A stretch of 64,000 bases of DNA from Timema cristinae (GCA_039000515.1 JBCFYV010000935.1:62227604-62291603), one strand, 5' to 3'; shown: positions 11,402 to 24,150, counted from the first letter of the stretch. The notes: generated from the letters alone by a model not told the origin. Program-made: numbers and translations.

Positions 11402-13550
11402 GTGAGTCAAAAGCAGTTTTGTATGGTGGTAGAATGACTCTTATATTGTTGTATTTATAACACCAGCTGTGTTTTAATTTGAAGGGCTAAAAGGGGCTTA
11501 GCCCGATTTTTTTTTTAAATTAGTCGTATGGAAGGAAATCTTTCAACTTTATACCCGAGGATGTCAGTGGGGTTGAAATAAATCTAAAGTTAGGCAAGTC
11601 ATTTTACATCGCTACTCATAATATATGTCAAAGATATTCATGAATTAGAATATTAGCGTGGGATTAGTAACTTTTCTAACTGTCTGATACTTAGGTTGTT
11701 AATAACCCTTCCTAAACCCAATAATTATACAGTAACCTCATATTCTTGTGTTTTTGCACTATAAAATATTATCTTCTCAACGCTAACAGTGAATTACATA
11801 CAATTAAACCTGACTGATTTTATCTAAAACAATATTTTTAAAAGAACTCAAATTAGGGTTGATACCCTCTAAAGAATATGTACTCTTAATGAATGTTTAA
11901 TATACTTAGATAAGCCCGTACCGGTTATATAAATTACGAGGAAAAGATGAAACAGATATCAACAAAGGACCTCTCATTTTAAACGTTAGGGATCCAGTAT
12001 GTCGGGAAAAATAGTCAGTAGGTTCCAGTAGAGCATCTCGGGGTTATACAGATAATGTTGGGGGTAGATGGACACAGCCTATTAAAGAGACACTATTTAG
12101 CGTAGAATTTGAAGTTTTATTTTAAATAACTATTATACATTTTATACCATGGGTTACTAAATGTACAGAAACAAATTATTTATGACATGAATACGGAGAA
12201 TTAATCTAATAATGTCATCCCTTTCAATGAAAGCACTCTTGTTATCTCTCCGTTTGTACTTAAAACTCATCTCCTGACAAAATCAGTACACGGTAGTTCG
12301 TGAGGAATTTGGCAGTGTGTTTTCTGCGTTTACCACGATTAAACCACCAAACACTCTTAGCCCTCTATAGCCCCACGCCAAAATATTGACTGTAACACAT
12401 AACACAAGAATAATGGCTCACAACTGGAGAGTGGCTTCTTGGATGGATTTAAAACAGCTATGCTTTACTTTTCCAAGAGGACTTATCAGTAGGATTCAAT
12501 GGAGCGAAGGTCAGCAGGGTTATATTTATGTTTACACGGAGTGCTACACCCGAAAACTATGTTTTGACTTTAGCATCTTACACAGATTTAAATCAATAAT
12601 ATAATGGAGTAAAGGACGAGGAAAGTGGCTAAGAGTATGTGCACCAGTATTTTCCTGAAATTACGGAAAAATAATGTGTTAAAATCAACCTCAGATAATT
12701 TTCTTGTATTAGGTAAATGTACTTTTCAAACACGCTGATTATATCAACACACAACTTACAAACTATACTAATACTAAGAAAACACAATATCCAATCCCCT
12801 ATCTGATAATTTACCAAAGACAAATCTCAGACCATCCTAGGAATGTAAACCACACCCCTATCTCAGTGAATTCGACCAGGATTTGAACCCGGGCCTGGTT
12901 ACAAACCGTGGCAAAGAGTAAATGCGAGTGTACAACTTGAGACTGCTCAGCACCAACCTCTGTGGGTAGCAGGTTTCTTAATTCAAAAGCATAATGTAGT
13001 AAAATTTAGAGTTACATATAAAATGTATTCTCAAATTTTTAACGTCTCGGTAAGTACAATAAAATCTTATTTATTAAACTATAATTACAAACGAAGAAGA
13101 GTATAATGAATGTTTAAGTGACTGAACCTTGTATTTTGTGAAACCAATATTATCAATTTTGATGTGGATGGGCTGAACTAACGCTTCAGTTCTCAACGCT
13201 ACAACTGTATAACATTACTCTGCTCTTCAAGACCGGACACACCTTCTTCAACTTCAAAATGGGGGGCACTATTGGCCCATAGCTTTTCTCGAAAATAAAT
13301 TTGAGCTTTTCTTATAATTTCTTAAACATAATGTGCCTATGCAAAATCAAAATAAAAGAATTTTTTTTAACAAGACAAATTTTTCATGTTTTACTTTAAA
13401 TATTTCAGGAGGTATAACATATTTAAATTCATTTTAACATTGCATAAACTATATTCCTTTCGGACTTAGCAGACATTGTTCATAACTATTATAACAGCCA
13501 ACATTACAACAAAGTGCATCGAGCAAAAACAATTTGTACTAATAAAATTA

Positions 13551-13712
13551 TAGAATAGTAGGAAAATAATAAATAGAGCACAAATAAAAGTAAAAATGCT
13601 TAACACATATTTACACATACGTTGATATTTCAATGCCATAGTGTGCGTAAATACTGTGTGTTAGTGCTTTTACTTTTATGTGTGCTCTATTCATTATTTA
13701 CCCACTATTCTA
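13551..13712. mobile_element. Fold-back MITE with long inverted repeats
   Basis: Positions 13551-13620 and 13642-13712 are near-complementary (TAGAATAGTAGG... against ...CCCACTATTCTA), leaving a loop of about 20 bp. TA at both ends fits a Tc1/mariner-type target duplication. No coding capacity. Confidence 0.6.
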
Positions 13713-13834
13713 TTTGATCACTTTATTAAATAAGTAAAGTAATGATGTTAGTTGAACATTGATATAGATTTTTAATGTTTGTTTAAAGTTATAAAATATG
13801 ACATGATTTTTAACAACTTGGTTTTTATTACATA

Positions 13835-14245
13835 CTAGCCCCCTTCCCCGTAAAAAAAAATTGTAAAGAATCCTGTAAAACAAAGCTTTAAATCATCCAT
13901 CATGTCAATATAAAAATAAAACTTTTTTACTTTTTTTGTTTTTGAAAATACAGTCCTACCATCACTGTATAGCCCCCTCCCTCTTATTTTCATCTCATTC
14001 CTCTTTCCTCACCCCTACCCCCTCTACCCCTTCACCAACCCCACTTTCCCTTCAACAAATTGTTTGTCCAATGACTATATAATATACTATCGACATTTTT
14101 ATGAGGAGTAAATTAAATTTTCAAAATAAAATATAGCCTATGTTACTCGCTGATAATGTAGCTTTATATTGGTGAAAGAATTTTTAAAATCGGTCCAGTA
14201 GTTTTTGAGTTTATCCATTACAAACAAAAAATCAAATCTTTCATA
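13835..14245 (-). mobile_element. Truncated Helitron-like element
   Basis: On the minus strand the end is CTAG followed by T. About 180 bp of the body matches the element at 62458-62798, including the phrase around AAACTCAAAAACTACTGGAC. The 5' TC end is not present, so the copy is truncated near 14235. Confidence 0.55.
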
Positions 14246-15004
14246 GATAGCTTTGTGTTTATGAACCAAGTTAAGTCACAAGCTCAGCCAATCAGTTGTC
14301 TACCTTCTGTTCTCTTTACTTTGCAGTAATCAACTTCCTCACAGAAGTTAAAGATCAAGATCCATTTAAGTAACAAACAAAACAATTAAATGTGGTAATA
14401 TCCTAAATTAGTTTTTATATATCCTCTATGGAACTTAAATTATGTTTGAACATTGTTATGTGTTTACAATTATTTGAATGAATGAGTATTCAAATAAAGA
14501 TTTAAAATATAATAAATGATGATGAAAACATTTCAAGTTTAATTTGTGCAACTAAGGAGAGAAGGTAGGCTAGCAGCAAATACTTAAACTATTAGCTTGT
14601 AAAATAAACTTAGACTATAAATCTTTTGTCATATTAAAGTTGGGCACCGTAAAATAACCTAAATTTAATCTAATAATATCTAAAAGACTAACAGTTTGGT
14701 GCAGAAAGTATGCCTTAGTAAATAAATGTTGACTAGGGAGCTACATATTAAAACTCTATACAAATTTTCCATTTATTTAACATATATTTTATAATTATTG
14801 TGATCTTTATTTTAATGCCTGCCTAGTGTATTTCTATTGCATGGCTATTACATTATAATTTATCTTTTAAGAATTGTTGATAAACATTCATGTTCTTTCT
14901 TTTCTCCAAAAAATTATCTTGATTCATAAACAAACTTAGTTTACAGACAATCATTGCTCGATAGAAGTAAAAAAAAGTATCTTACATAATTTTTCAAGAG
15001 GGTT

Positions 15005-15600
15005 GAATGCATCTCGAAGAGTAGTTGGATGTATGTGGACTATTGCAAAGAATGGAGTAGTATCGAAAGAGGCAAAGATGGCGGTATATTAAACTGTGTT
15101 AACACCAACATTGTTCTACAGATGAGAAGTGTGGGTTTGTCAGGAGAAACACAAGAGCAAGTAGAATACGGTTTGAATGAAATAGCTAAGAAATGTGTGT
15201 GTAAAAACTCGTATAATGAATGGGTGCTGAAGGAGTGTAGTTTGAAAGGGACTCCCGTAGGTCAATGTGAAAGAATGAATTTGGGTAGAGTGACAAAGCA
15301 AATATATGAAGGAAGAGTGTGTTAGTCAAAAGGACGGGTACGCCTTGTAAGACGTGACTAAATATTGCTAATGAATGTGTTAAAAAGAGAAACATTAATA
15401 GTTTAAAAATTAAAAGCGTATGTTTGACTTGTATGGATGTTGTTGAAGCGAAGGAAGTATTTGAGGATAGGGAAGTGTGGAGGAAGTTAGTGAGGATGGA
15501 TTAAGTACAGAGTTGTTGTTTTTTGAGATATAAGCACAGTTTCTTGCTTACCCGTAAGGGATCCGGTGTATATATCAATAAGTACGCTGGGTTGCCGCAC
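15005..15600 (+). mobile_element. LINE 3' end fragment
   Basis: Frameshifted translation resembles the C-terminal tail of a non-LTR retrotransposon (N-E-W-V-L-K-E-C, G-Q-C-E-R, K-Q-I-Y-E-G-R-V, then a W-R-K-L-V-R-M-D end). The same segment occurs at 42985-43590, including the downstream ACCCGTAAGGG motif. Both are dead fragments. Confidence 0.7.
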
Positions 15601-16059
15601 TCGAGGGGCTAGCTAGGACTGTTTTTTATATTCGTTTTATATGATATACTTTAATTTCAGTGTAATGGATTATAAGGAATTCTAACATTTTATTAAATCG
15701 GATAAGGGAGTTGAAATACATTTTAGGAAATGCGGTTGCATTTGTCTCAAGAGAATATGGGATTCAGTGTTGTAAACTAACAGATTCGGATAAAAGGGGG
15801 CTCGATGTGTTTAGACTTATTATTCGAAAGTGCGGGGAAATATTTTATATCAACTTGAATTTTACACTTATATTAATGTAATAACAACTTTGCAGGTATA
15901 TTATAAAACCTATTTAAGCTTTGTTCTATTGTTAAATTTGAAATGTTCTTTATTTGACGAGATTTCAAGAGAGTGTTCTGTTGAGGAGATGATACAAATT
16001 TGGGGAAAACATATCTAAAGAAATTGCAAAAGTTTCCTCAAATAGATTTTTTCAAATCC

Positions 16060-16235
16060 ACAGCATCCTAGTACCCATTTGTATAATAATTACACTAATG
16101 AAAGAGGGCTGAAGAAGATATAATTTTAAGAGGTAGTGTACCCGCATTTGTATTGAGGAAGATTAGGAGATAACTTAAGAAAAAAACACCTGATAGATTT
16201 GTACCCCAACCTCCCGGTCACTGGCAAACCGGACT
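16060..16235 (-). repeat. SINE A, 3' part (minus)
   Basis: The order in reverse (TACCCATTTG, CTAATGAAAG, GTGTACCCGCATTTG, AACACC) matches the body of SINE A. The tRNA-like head is absent. Confidence 0.55.
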
Positions 16236-16397
16236 AAATGAGCTTGATATTTAAACTGCAGGCCCACCGGCACTGGTATATTTAGACTTCACCCTTAAAA
16301 ATGTGCTAGAAAGATTAGATTCCATTCATAGTAACTTCCATTTGCTAGAGATGGTGCTAATAACGATAATCCCGTTGCATACAGTTTATCCTAGATA

Positions 16398-16596
16398 ATG
16401 CGACCTACGATCCGCGTGGTAGTGACAGGCGCGGCAAGTCAGCTTTGTAGTGCACTACTGTACCAAATAGCCAAGGGCGCTGTATTTGGCGAACAGCAAC
16501 CCCTCATATTACAACTGCACGATTCTGCTGATAAGGTTCCAAGGATGCAAGGGGACAGGATAGACGTGCAAAGCGCCGGATTCCATTTGATTCAAG
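16398..16596 (+). CDS. MDH-like exon: NAD-binding N-terminus
   Basis: Residues 1-66 plus one base. The Rossmann loop reads T-G-A-A-S-Q-L, where the family has T-G-A-A-G-Q-I. Y-Q-I-A-K-G-A-V-F-G-E matches insect cytosolic MDH closely, but the second half of the exon (residues 45-66) is strongly diverged. Acceptor TTATCCTAG lies three bases before the ATG; the donor is CAAG then GTACGG. Confidence 0.85.
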
Positions 16597-19500
16597 GTAC
16601 GGATGCTTGGTCAGCGGGAAACAAATCAACTCCAGATTGATCACGTTCGGATTTTTTATTTAATCTACTTCCAGAATTGATATAACTGAGATAAATTTAT
16701 TTAAGTCGTTTAAGAAGATTTAGTTTTTAAAACTTGGATTTATTGTTTATTGTAGACTTTATGTGCTTTTTAAATTTAACTTTTTATCATTCTAAAACAA
16801 AAATTGTTGAATAGTTCAGTTGTTTGGGCCTATTTGAACATTTGCTGTATGTTGATTGAAATATTTACTGTTACTAAACCTCAAATATTTCAATTTCAAT
16901 TTTCTTTATTATTCATTTCAATAACAATAAAAGCATTTTCACGTAACAATATGTTTTAAAACTGTGATTGGCCTCAGTTCAAATATGAAAACTGTGAGGA
17001 TGTCGGGATATTACAGACATTATTGTAACGGCTGACTTGGAGGAGGCTATTAAAGAAGTTGATGCTGCATTCTTGTTGAACTCACAAGCTAATTTGCCTG
17101 GACACCAACATAAGGATGTCGTCAAGGCAACCGTAAACACATTCAAGGATATCGTGAGTACCTTCTCTCAAGTAACTATTAAACACTAAAACTAGGATAA
17201 AATATCAAGGCCTACACACTTACCAGACAACTGTAGGCCTCAAAGTTCACAGTTAAAACAAAACAAAACACTTAGCTATGAAATTTTCAAGGTACGTCAG
17301 TCCCCTTCATCAGCATAAGAGAATAAAACACTGATTGGACTATGGCTGGAGGTAGGTTATGGTCACTTAAGGGCCCTACAGATGACCTGACTTAGTGCCT
17401 GGTTTTATGTTGTTTTTTCTCTCTAAAATACCCATGCATCATACCTCCTATATTATCCAAACACCAAACAGTTTGACTCACGCTAATACCATCGTTAGAG
17501 ATTATTCTAGAAAAAGAGAAATATGGGCCAAAAAATGGCAAATTGAATGAAATAAATGCAATCATATGATGTTACTACATACACACTCCTACTCGCACCC
17601 GTGTTTGTAGTACAACTGACACGCTGAATCTGTGAATCACCTGACAACACTACAGATGACATGATTTGGTTGGGCGGTCGAGTGGTTGGATGCGCCGGTC
17701 ACCCGACATGAAATTCGGAAAACTTTTGTCGGGCGACACACCTACACACAACCCGATATTGCACCTGATCTAACCAAATCGGCCCAACCACCTGACCACA
17801 TCGTGTCGTCTGTCGAGCCCTTTAGATTTTGTTGTTGCCTGTTCAAACGTGTGTCTTGATTCACGGCAGCTGCATAGAATATTGTATCTATATTATATTT
17901 AATTATTGAATTATCGGTTGTTATTTATATATAAGTGACTGACTGGTGTGAGTATGCCTGTTTGGATGAAAAGGAGAGATAGTTATGAAAAGTTGAGACC
18001 AGCCTGTGTTTGGTAATATTATTGGTGAGTAAGTTTCCACCTACAAAGCTGGGAAGCATCTCAACTCTTGGGGAGGACTCGTATTACTTTAGTACTAAGC
18101 ACGAGTCACAATTTACATTATGGGTTTGGACATGAAGTGCTACTAGCTTGTCAGGATTGTTGTGGTTGGTATCAAAACGGTGACCATTCATTGGTTGTCT
18201 GAGTGTTCCTGTGGTGAGGCTGATGTATTAGCAATGCAGTAGTTGCACTGTAGCTGGTATAATATTTTTTGTGGAGCAGTCATAGTGGCCTTTCATGGGG
18301 TATTCCATTTGTGCGAGTCTGATGTTGAATGAGGTGGAAGGCTGGTGAATTCATCAGGTACTGCATCTTGGTTTGTTGCAAGGGTAGGAACCTTTGGCCT
18401 GATGTTGTTTGTGGAAGGGTCGGGTAATTTAGGGTGACATGCCTACATTTATTATTTTGTAATTCTTAGTTCATTGATTGATCTCTTAAATCTAAAGTAA
18501 TATTTGTGTCTTGGTATATTGTTGGTATGGCTTAGAATTCCTTTAGCCAGTATTTCATGAACTAAATATAAAATTAATTATTTGGTAAAATATTTAAGGC
18601 CCTTAAGTAAAGCTCGAAAATAAAATTTTGTTCAGAAAGTGCAGAACGTTACAAACCGTACCCATGATTTCCAGTAAAATAAATAATAAGACTTCTCAAT
18701 TGTTTAAAGGGGCGAGCTATAGATCGTGTTGGGAAAAAGGAAATCCTCGTTTTGATTGTTGGTCACCCTGCTTTCAACAATGCCTGGGTTTGCTCTCAGT
18801 GTGCCCCCACAATCTGCCGCAAGAATTTCACCGCTTTGTCATTGCTTGACTTGAACATGGCCAAGTCATTCATAGCATTAAGACTTCAGGTATGTGGTAT
18901 CCGTTATACAGGGTGGGGCGGAAACAATCGGGCGATCTATATAGAATATGTAGTTTGCTTTTATTTAGCTTGTGAAGATTTACTTTTAAATTAAAGTCTT
19001 AATTTTCAAGTTATTTATCGTCTAATTGTCTTGGTCTCATCCTGTTTAATACGAAATGTACAGCGATTACAACAAAAATGATGAGGAATTGCGTGGTTGT
19101 GAATATTTATGTTTTAATGCTAGCATCAACTAGCTAGCAGCCAACAATTTTGCCGATATCCATGATCAGGATAGCAAAACTCAATGTTACCGCCCTCATG
19201 TATCACAATACGCTAAACTCCTCACGCTGGTGTAACATTCACTTAATGCAAGAGTTGTCCAGGGGAGATCTTTCACGTCAAGTTATGGTATCATGGTTAC
19301 CATGTGTTTCTGTGAATCAATCATGTTACGAGGAAGATCAACACGGCTATTTAGTACTTCATTTGTTTACAGACTTGGTGTGCAAACAAACGACTTCTTC
19401 GATATAATTTGTCTGCATCCTGTGATTATCAAAATGTTGCGGAATTTTCTTACACTTTATTTTAAAGCAGTGGAAAGCTTATATTGCAAATTTATAGCCT

Positions 19501-22046
19501 AATAGCCTATAACTTCTTAAGTTAAATTTTAGTGAACAATTTGTTTTCAAACAATTCAAATTCTTTGCCTGCGTTTTGCTTGAGTTTTTAGGCATGGCCT
19601 AGGGGCGGCGGCTTTAGGGGGTGACACATTTCTGATAATGCTATTTTTATTTTAATATTTACGTTTAAAAATTATTGATTAACATTATCAAAATAGTTAA
19701 AGTTAAAGTCAGAATGACAATATTTCTTTTTAAATAACTGTACTTTGCAATTACTTTGTAACTGACGTTAATCTCCCTTCTTCATAATGTTAACTCAAGC
19801 TACTGTAGGACATTTACTCTACATGTCTGATTTTATTTCGTAGAAGTATTTTCTCGAATACTAACTTCCGCCCCCTTCCCCCTTCCCTTCCTTCCTCATC
19901 CCCAAGATCTCTTTCCTTTGAAACCTCCTAAAACGCTAGGAAAAAAATGAGGGGGGGGGGGTGCATATTATAATTGTGCCTAGGGGTGCAACATTTTTAA
20001 ATCCGCCACTGGGCACATTGCCCGATGACTCTTGCAGGTGACACTTGATAAGATCCACAATGTCATTGTGTGGGGAAACGGTTCCTCCTCAGTGTTCCCT
20101 GACGCCAAGTACGCTACGGTCGAGATGTCTGGGGAGAGGATGGACGTCTACAAGGCGGTGGGAGATGACAGGTGGCTCATGGGAGACTTTGTACAGGTGT
20201 GTACACGTATTGATACCAGTGTCTATCAAAAATGACAGATGCAGATCCCATAATTTAAGATTACTCCACAATAAACATTTAATTGCACAATTTTAACAAA
20301 AAGCTATAAACAGTTATTCAATGATTTCATATCATTACAGTTTACGAGTTTTAAGGGGTCGAACTTGCTATTTGATTGCGTTTTGTGTACCATCGTTAAG
20401 GTACAGCAATTAATGTATGGGGATGAAATTTAGTAAAACTAGACATTCAAACGAGGTTTACACAATTAAATATTTATTTCTACATTACTTTATCTTTACA
20501 ATAGTACACAAAAAGCATAAAATATCACGTTTGACCTTTTATAATTTATGAACTTTAAAGATTTAAAATCATTTAATCGCTATTTATAGCTTATAATTAT
20601 ATATTTATTAAAATTGTGCAATACATTTTTTATTGTCTTATTATCTTAATGTATGAATACATTAAAGTGGATCTAGTAGTTTTTCTGTCAGATTAGGCTC
20701 TTCCTATGACACTTGTGCTATAGTTAATTCTTTGTTACCTTGTGGTTCTGTTTTCACCTTGGGGTTGATATGTTTTGTTAGACCGTGCAGTTGAGGCATA
20801 TAACCGCGATGGGGGGCCCGTCAGACCTGTGGTCGTTGTCGATGGCTGTTGCAGCCGGTGATCACATGAAGAGCCTGTGGTGCGGTCTACCGGATGACTC
20901 GTGGACCTGTATGGGAGTCTTGTCAGACGGCTCGTATGAGGTTCCCGAGGGAATCTTCTTTTCCTTCCCAGTACGAATCCAGGATAGAAAGTGGAGCATT
21001 GTGCAGGCAAGAATAAATAATGAGATTGTTCAGAGACAACTGTTGTTTGCCGTCAATAAAAGGCTTCGTGTGTCATTGAATAGTATTTCACCTATGTCGG
21101 GAAACTATTCAAAAGAAGCTACTGTAAGTTACACAACATATATTTCCAGAGTATATAAACACATTATCAAAATACATCCACACCAAAAACACACACATAC
21201 ATGTATAGAAATTATTATAGACTTCACCAACAGAGGATGTAAGGCTCTTTCGGCTTTGTATTGGTTACAATATGTTTATATTATTTTTAAGGGTGGAGGG
21301 AAAAGGGGGGGGGGGTAATCACCACAATAGCCCTCCCCCTCTTGCCCCTGGATCCTCCATTGGACCGGCTGGGCTTGGTATAAAATATCTTCAACTATTC
21401 AGATATAATATTAGTCACGGTGTTTTTTTGTTATCCGACACCTTAGCTCAGTCGGTAGAGTGTTTGCCAACTGAACAAAGGGTCCTAGGTTCGATTTTCG
21501 GCATAGCCGGAAATTTATCATTGAGGAAAATATGGGTTTACCCTTTCACAGTGATGAATTAACGGCCGGGGACTGGATGTTGTGCCTGTCCTAGTTTGTT
21601 ACGATGGATTATAAGGCATACGACAGACCTAGTAAGCCAGAAGTGGAAAATATATGGCTTGGATAAAAAAATTGACTCCTACCACAGGCTGGAACCAGTA
21701 TAGGATTAAAAGTGAATTTGTTTTATTAAGATTTTGTCATTGTCCATGAGCACTTTCGACATACAAACTACTTCTTCCTGATTGGCTAAACAGAAATCTT
21801 AATACAAATGCAGAAAGCAAGATGTCTGACAGGGCTAAAAGTGTCAAGGAATAAGTATTACCCACATAATTATTGCCTTTTAAAAAAAACCTACAATATT
21901 ATTAGTCCTATTATTTCCAGGGTCTTCCCATGGAAACTTTTGCCAGAAGAAAAATTCAAGATTCTTCCAAGGAGATGGTAGACGAAAGGAAACAAGTGTA
22001 TAAAATTTGCAAAGAGATCATTCAAAAGAGTTCAGAATCCGGCTGA
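16398..22046 (+). CDS. Cytosolic malate dehydrogenase paralog, predicted non-catalytic
   Basis: Six exons (16398-16596, 17017-17153, 18710-18889, 20038-20196, 20791-21006, 21921-22046) join in matching phase into 1017 nt, 338 residues plus TGA. That is close to the usual length of about 333 for cytosolic MDH. Similarity to the family is clear throughout (I-R-V-V-V-T-G-A, V-D-A-A-F-L, F-T-A-L, V-I-V-W-G-N, S-D-G-S-Y, P-E-G, F-S-F-P-V, I-V-Q-G-L). Yet active-site positions differ: the nucleotide-loop Gly is Ser14, the two mobile-loop Arg are Asn92 and His98, the Asn of G-N-P is His131, the substrate Arg of T-R-L-D is Leu157, and the proton-relay His is Gly187. Asp159 is kept. The family oxidises malate with NAD; this member should not. 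An open frame, normal length and intact splice sites suggest a retained pseudoenzyme, not a dead copy. Confidence 0.88.
17017..17153 (+). CDS. MDH-like exon: mobile-loop segment
   Basis: Residues 67-112. V-D-A-A-F-L is conserved. The substrate loop, normally M-P-R-K-x-G-M-x-R-K-D, here reads Q-A-N-L-P-G-H-Q-H-K-D, so both substrate-contacting Arg are gone. Acceptor GATATTACAG; donor GTGAGT. Confidence 0.85.
17367..17822. mobile_element. Candidate TIR element in MDH-like intron
   Basis: The left end AGGGCCCTACAGATGAC pairs imperfectly with the right end read backwards, AGGGCTCGACAGACGAC. A second copy of the left motif occurs at 17650-17665. The layout resembles a hAT-type MITE, but no clean 8-bp target duplication is visible. 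Confidence 0.4.
18710..18889 (+). CDS. MDH-like exon: Asn and Asp/Arg active-site segment
   Basis: Residues 113-172. G-H-P-A replaces G-N-P-A, and S-L-L-D-L-N-M-A replaces T-R-L-D-x-N-R-A, keeping only the Asp. The exon starts in phase 0 after a weak acceptor (GTTTAAAG) and ends at a consensus donor (CAG then GTATGT). Confidence 0.82.
20038..20196 (+). CDS. MDH-like exon: catalytic His segment
   Basis: Residues 173-225. The signature V-I-V-W-G-N-G-S-S has Gly where the family has the catalytic His. Acceptor CTCTTGCAG, donor GTGTGT, both phase 0. Confidence 0.9.
20250..20570. repeat. Fold-back repeat copy 1 (TTTTAAGGGRTC family)
   Basis: It shares the body around ATTAATGTATGG and ACTAGACATTCA with 42060-42450, and is itself partly palindromic. 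It lies in the intron after the MDH-like exon at 20038-20196. Confidence 0.5.
20791..21006 (+). CDS. MDH-like exon ending at a GC donor
   Basis: Residues 226-297. M-G-V-L-S-D-G-S-Y-x-V-P-E-G and F-S-F-P-V match the family C-terminal domain. Acceptor CCGTGCAG. The donor is CAG then GCAAGA, a GC-AG intron type, chosen because it alone joins I-V-Q to G-L-P of the next exon in phase. Confidence 0.87.
21436..21670 (+). repeat. tRNA-headed SINE E
   Basis: The head reads TTAGCTCAGTCGGTAGAG (box A) and later GGTTCGATTTTC (box B), followed by an unrelated body. A tRNA cloverleaf cannot be completed, so I call a SINE and not a tRNA gene. It lies in the last intron of the MDH-like gene. A related head is at 58690-58780 on the other strand. 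Confidence 0.55.
21921..22046 (+). CDS. MDH-like terminal exon
   Basis: Residues 298-338 followed by TGA at 22044-22046. Acceptor TTATTTCCAG. The peptide is a charged helix typical of the MDH C-terminus. ATTAAA at 22203-22208 is a possible poly(A) signal. Confidence 0.85.
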   Translation, partial: GLPMETFARRKIQDSSKEMVDERKQVYKICKEIIQKSSESG

Positions 22047-24150
22047 TTATCTGACAGAATAGAAATGGTTGGAAAAAAAAAATTGATAGTCACTTGGCTA
22101 CATTATAATAGAAAAAGACTGAAGCAATAATATTATAATACTTATGATTTTTTTTATTCATGTAATTATAGTCTTCCATAATATTCTTTATTTTGAAATT
22201 TCATTAAAGATATTTTAACAATTTTATAAATGTGTCTTAGTGTGCACTTGTTACTCGGTGAAACTGCTTGCTCATTTAAATAAGTATAGATTCTTATTCA
22301 TTTTATTTACTAAAATAAATAAATCAATACAACAATAGCTATATACTTGATACAATTTCATTACATTTTAATCTACATATTTAATGTATTGTACATAGTT
22401 GAAGAATAATATTTTTTCATATTGTTTTACTAACCTATTTTAAACTTCTCTTAACATTGGCTACATCCACCTTTTATTTTAGTTGTCTTTGTTTTAACAC
22501 CTAACCTAATGATTGTTTGTTATCATTCAAGTTTGAACTATTATAATCAAGATGTAAAAAAAAAGAGAGAGAAAGAGGAATATATTCAATTAAAATTTAA
22601 ATTACTATTTTAAGATTTGTTAAATTAAAAATATACATAGTGAATTTTGAATTATAGCATTATATATTGATTATTGTGTTTTATTTGCTATATCTAACTT
22701 AAGTTATTGTTTATATCCATACAGCCATCCAAAGTATTATGTGTTGACTTTTCCTGGTCATTTTCATGACCTATGACATCATAGATCATTTGGAATGAAT
22801 TTTCCCATTTAATAACCAAAATACAATTTTTAATATCACATTTTTAAATTTATGGTGGGAATGATTTAGTCCACCTTCCAAATTGACTAATTATATTAGT
22901 ACCTACCTACTTAACGTTCAGTTCCAAAAACTAATTATTATCAGCACAAGATTTACAATCTAACTTAAGATGTTGAACTAGAGAGTTTCACCAAATAATT
23001 CTTCAAGCTTAGATATATACAAAGAACACTTTTTCATCATTTGGATCTTATTTGAAATGTAGAGATACTTCAATAAACTAGATAGAATAATAAACTATGT
23101 ATACCATTTAACTAGTATATTTTAATATTCAAAATAAAATAATTTACCATTATTGGACTGGTGGACAACACTAAAATATTACATCAAACTCAATATAAAA
23201 TTATTTGTAACTTAATTCGATACACTGTAAGTACACCAGAGTTGCAATTAACCGGCCTAAAATGGTGGCATTCCAGGTCAGATAACGGTAAAGCTGGATA
23301 ATATGAAATCTGAGTGTAGATCATTTTCAGTATGGGTTTCCCTCATATAGCCCTTGACACATCTTCTGTTTCCAGCCAAATCAAAACAGTGCTGCTATCT
23401 ACACCGACTCCAATAGTACTGTATTATACACCAACTGCATGCTCTGTTAGGTTTTGCTGTCTCTGTTTGTGATCGATTTGATTATTAATTACTAGCGGAA
23501 ATGTACCAGTTTGTTTATTTTAAAACACACTTGTTAATACCGAGAACTGGGCTGGATAATATGAAAGGCCAGATAATCATGATGGTAGTGTATTAATTTT
23601 GAAATTATTTGGCTTAATATTTAAGAGCAGTAAATTTTCCATTTTTGATTTCTTTGTGGCTTTTAATAACATGACGGAAAAACTAGCATTTTCGAGACAG
23701 ATAATATACTTTATATATTTATAACTTAAATAACATGATATATTTCAACACAACTAAATTTATACACACATCTATATATTTATATACATACAACAAATAT
23801 CTTCTACATCTTTAACATTTCTTATATGTCAAGCAATTTTACTAACTATCTATCAATTTAAAATTTTGTGCTAATTACAAATATTTTGTTACATATAAAC
23901 ATGATGGTCTCACTCCACAGGTGTACAAGTAAAGATAATACATTTAATAGACTAATCACCAACACAACTCTGCTTCAAAACGTAGCAATGTTATGTTTAA
24001 ACATCCATTTTGACGAAGACACATTTACAATCACAATTATGATGACGATCTGTATCAAGTGCACATAGCGGCTGTCACAAAACTTCAAGGAAACATCAGC
24101 TAAAAAATGACAACCTGAAAATAAAAGAGAGATTATGATTCGAAATATAA
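22047..24150. other. AT-rich intergenic DNA between convergent genes
   Basis: Past the MDH-like 3' end I see only AT-rich sequence with short simple runs. No exon, SINE or transposon end is supported in this stretch. Confidence 0.4.

Larger units (their letters stand above)
11402..16394 (+). other. Putative first intron of the MDH-like gene
   Basis: About 5 kb of AT-rich DNA. It holds a fold-back element (13551-13712), a reverse Helitron-like fragment (13835-14245), a LINE 3' end (15005-15600) and a SINE A tail (16060-16235). A tRNA-B-box-like patch occurs near 12870-12890. No coding exon is supported within it. Confidence 0.4.

Noticed and set aside
18628..18700. Extra MDH-like exon after TTGTTCAG
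   Set aside because: The frame does not match the family and would break the phase between exons 17017-17153 and 18710-18889.
20735..21010. Minus-strand open frame opposite MDH-like exon 5
   Set aside because: It is the shadow of the plus-strand exon, which matches a known family in phase with its neighbours.
21436..21520. tRNA gene
   Set aside because: Box A and B are present but no complete cloverleaf with closed acceptor stem can be drawn. The head is joined to a SINE body.
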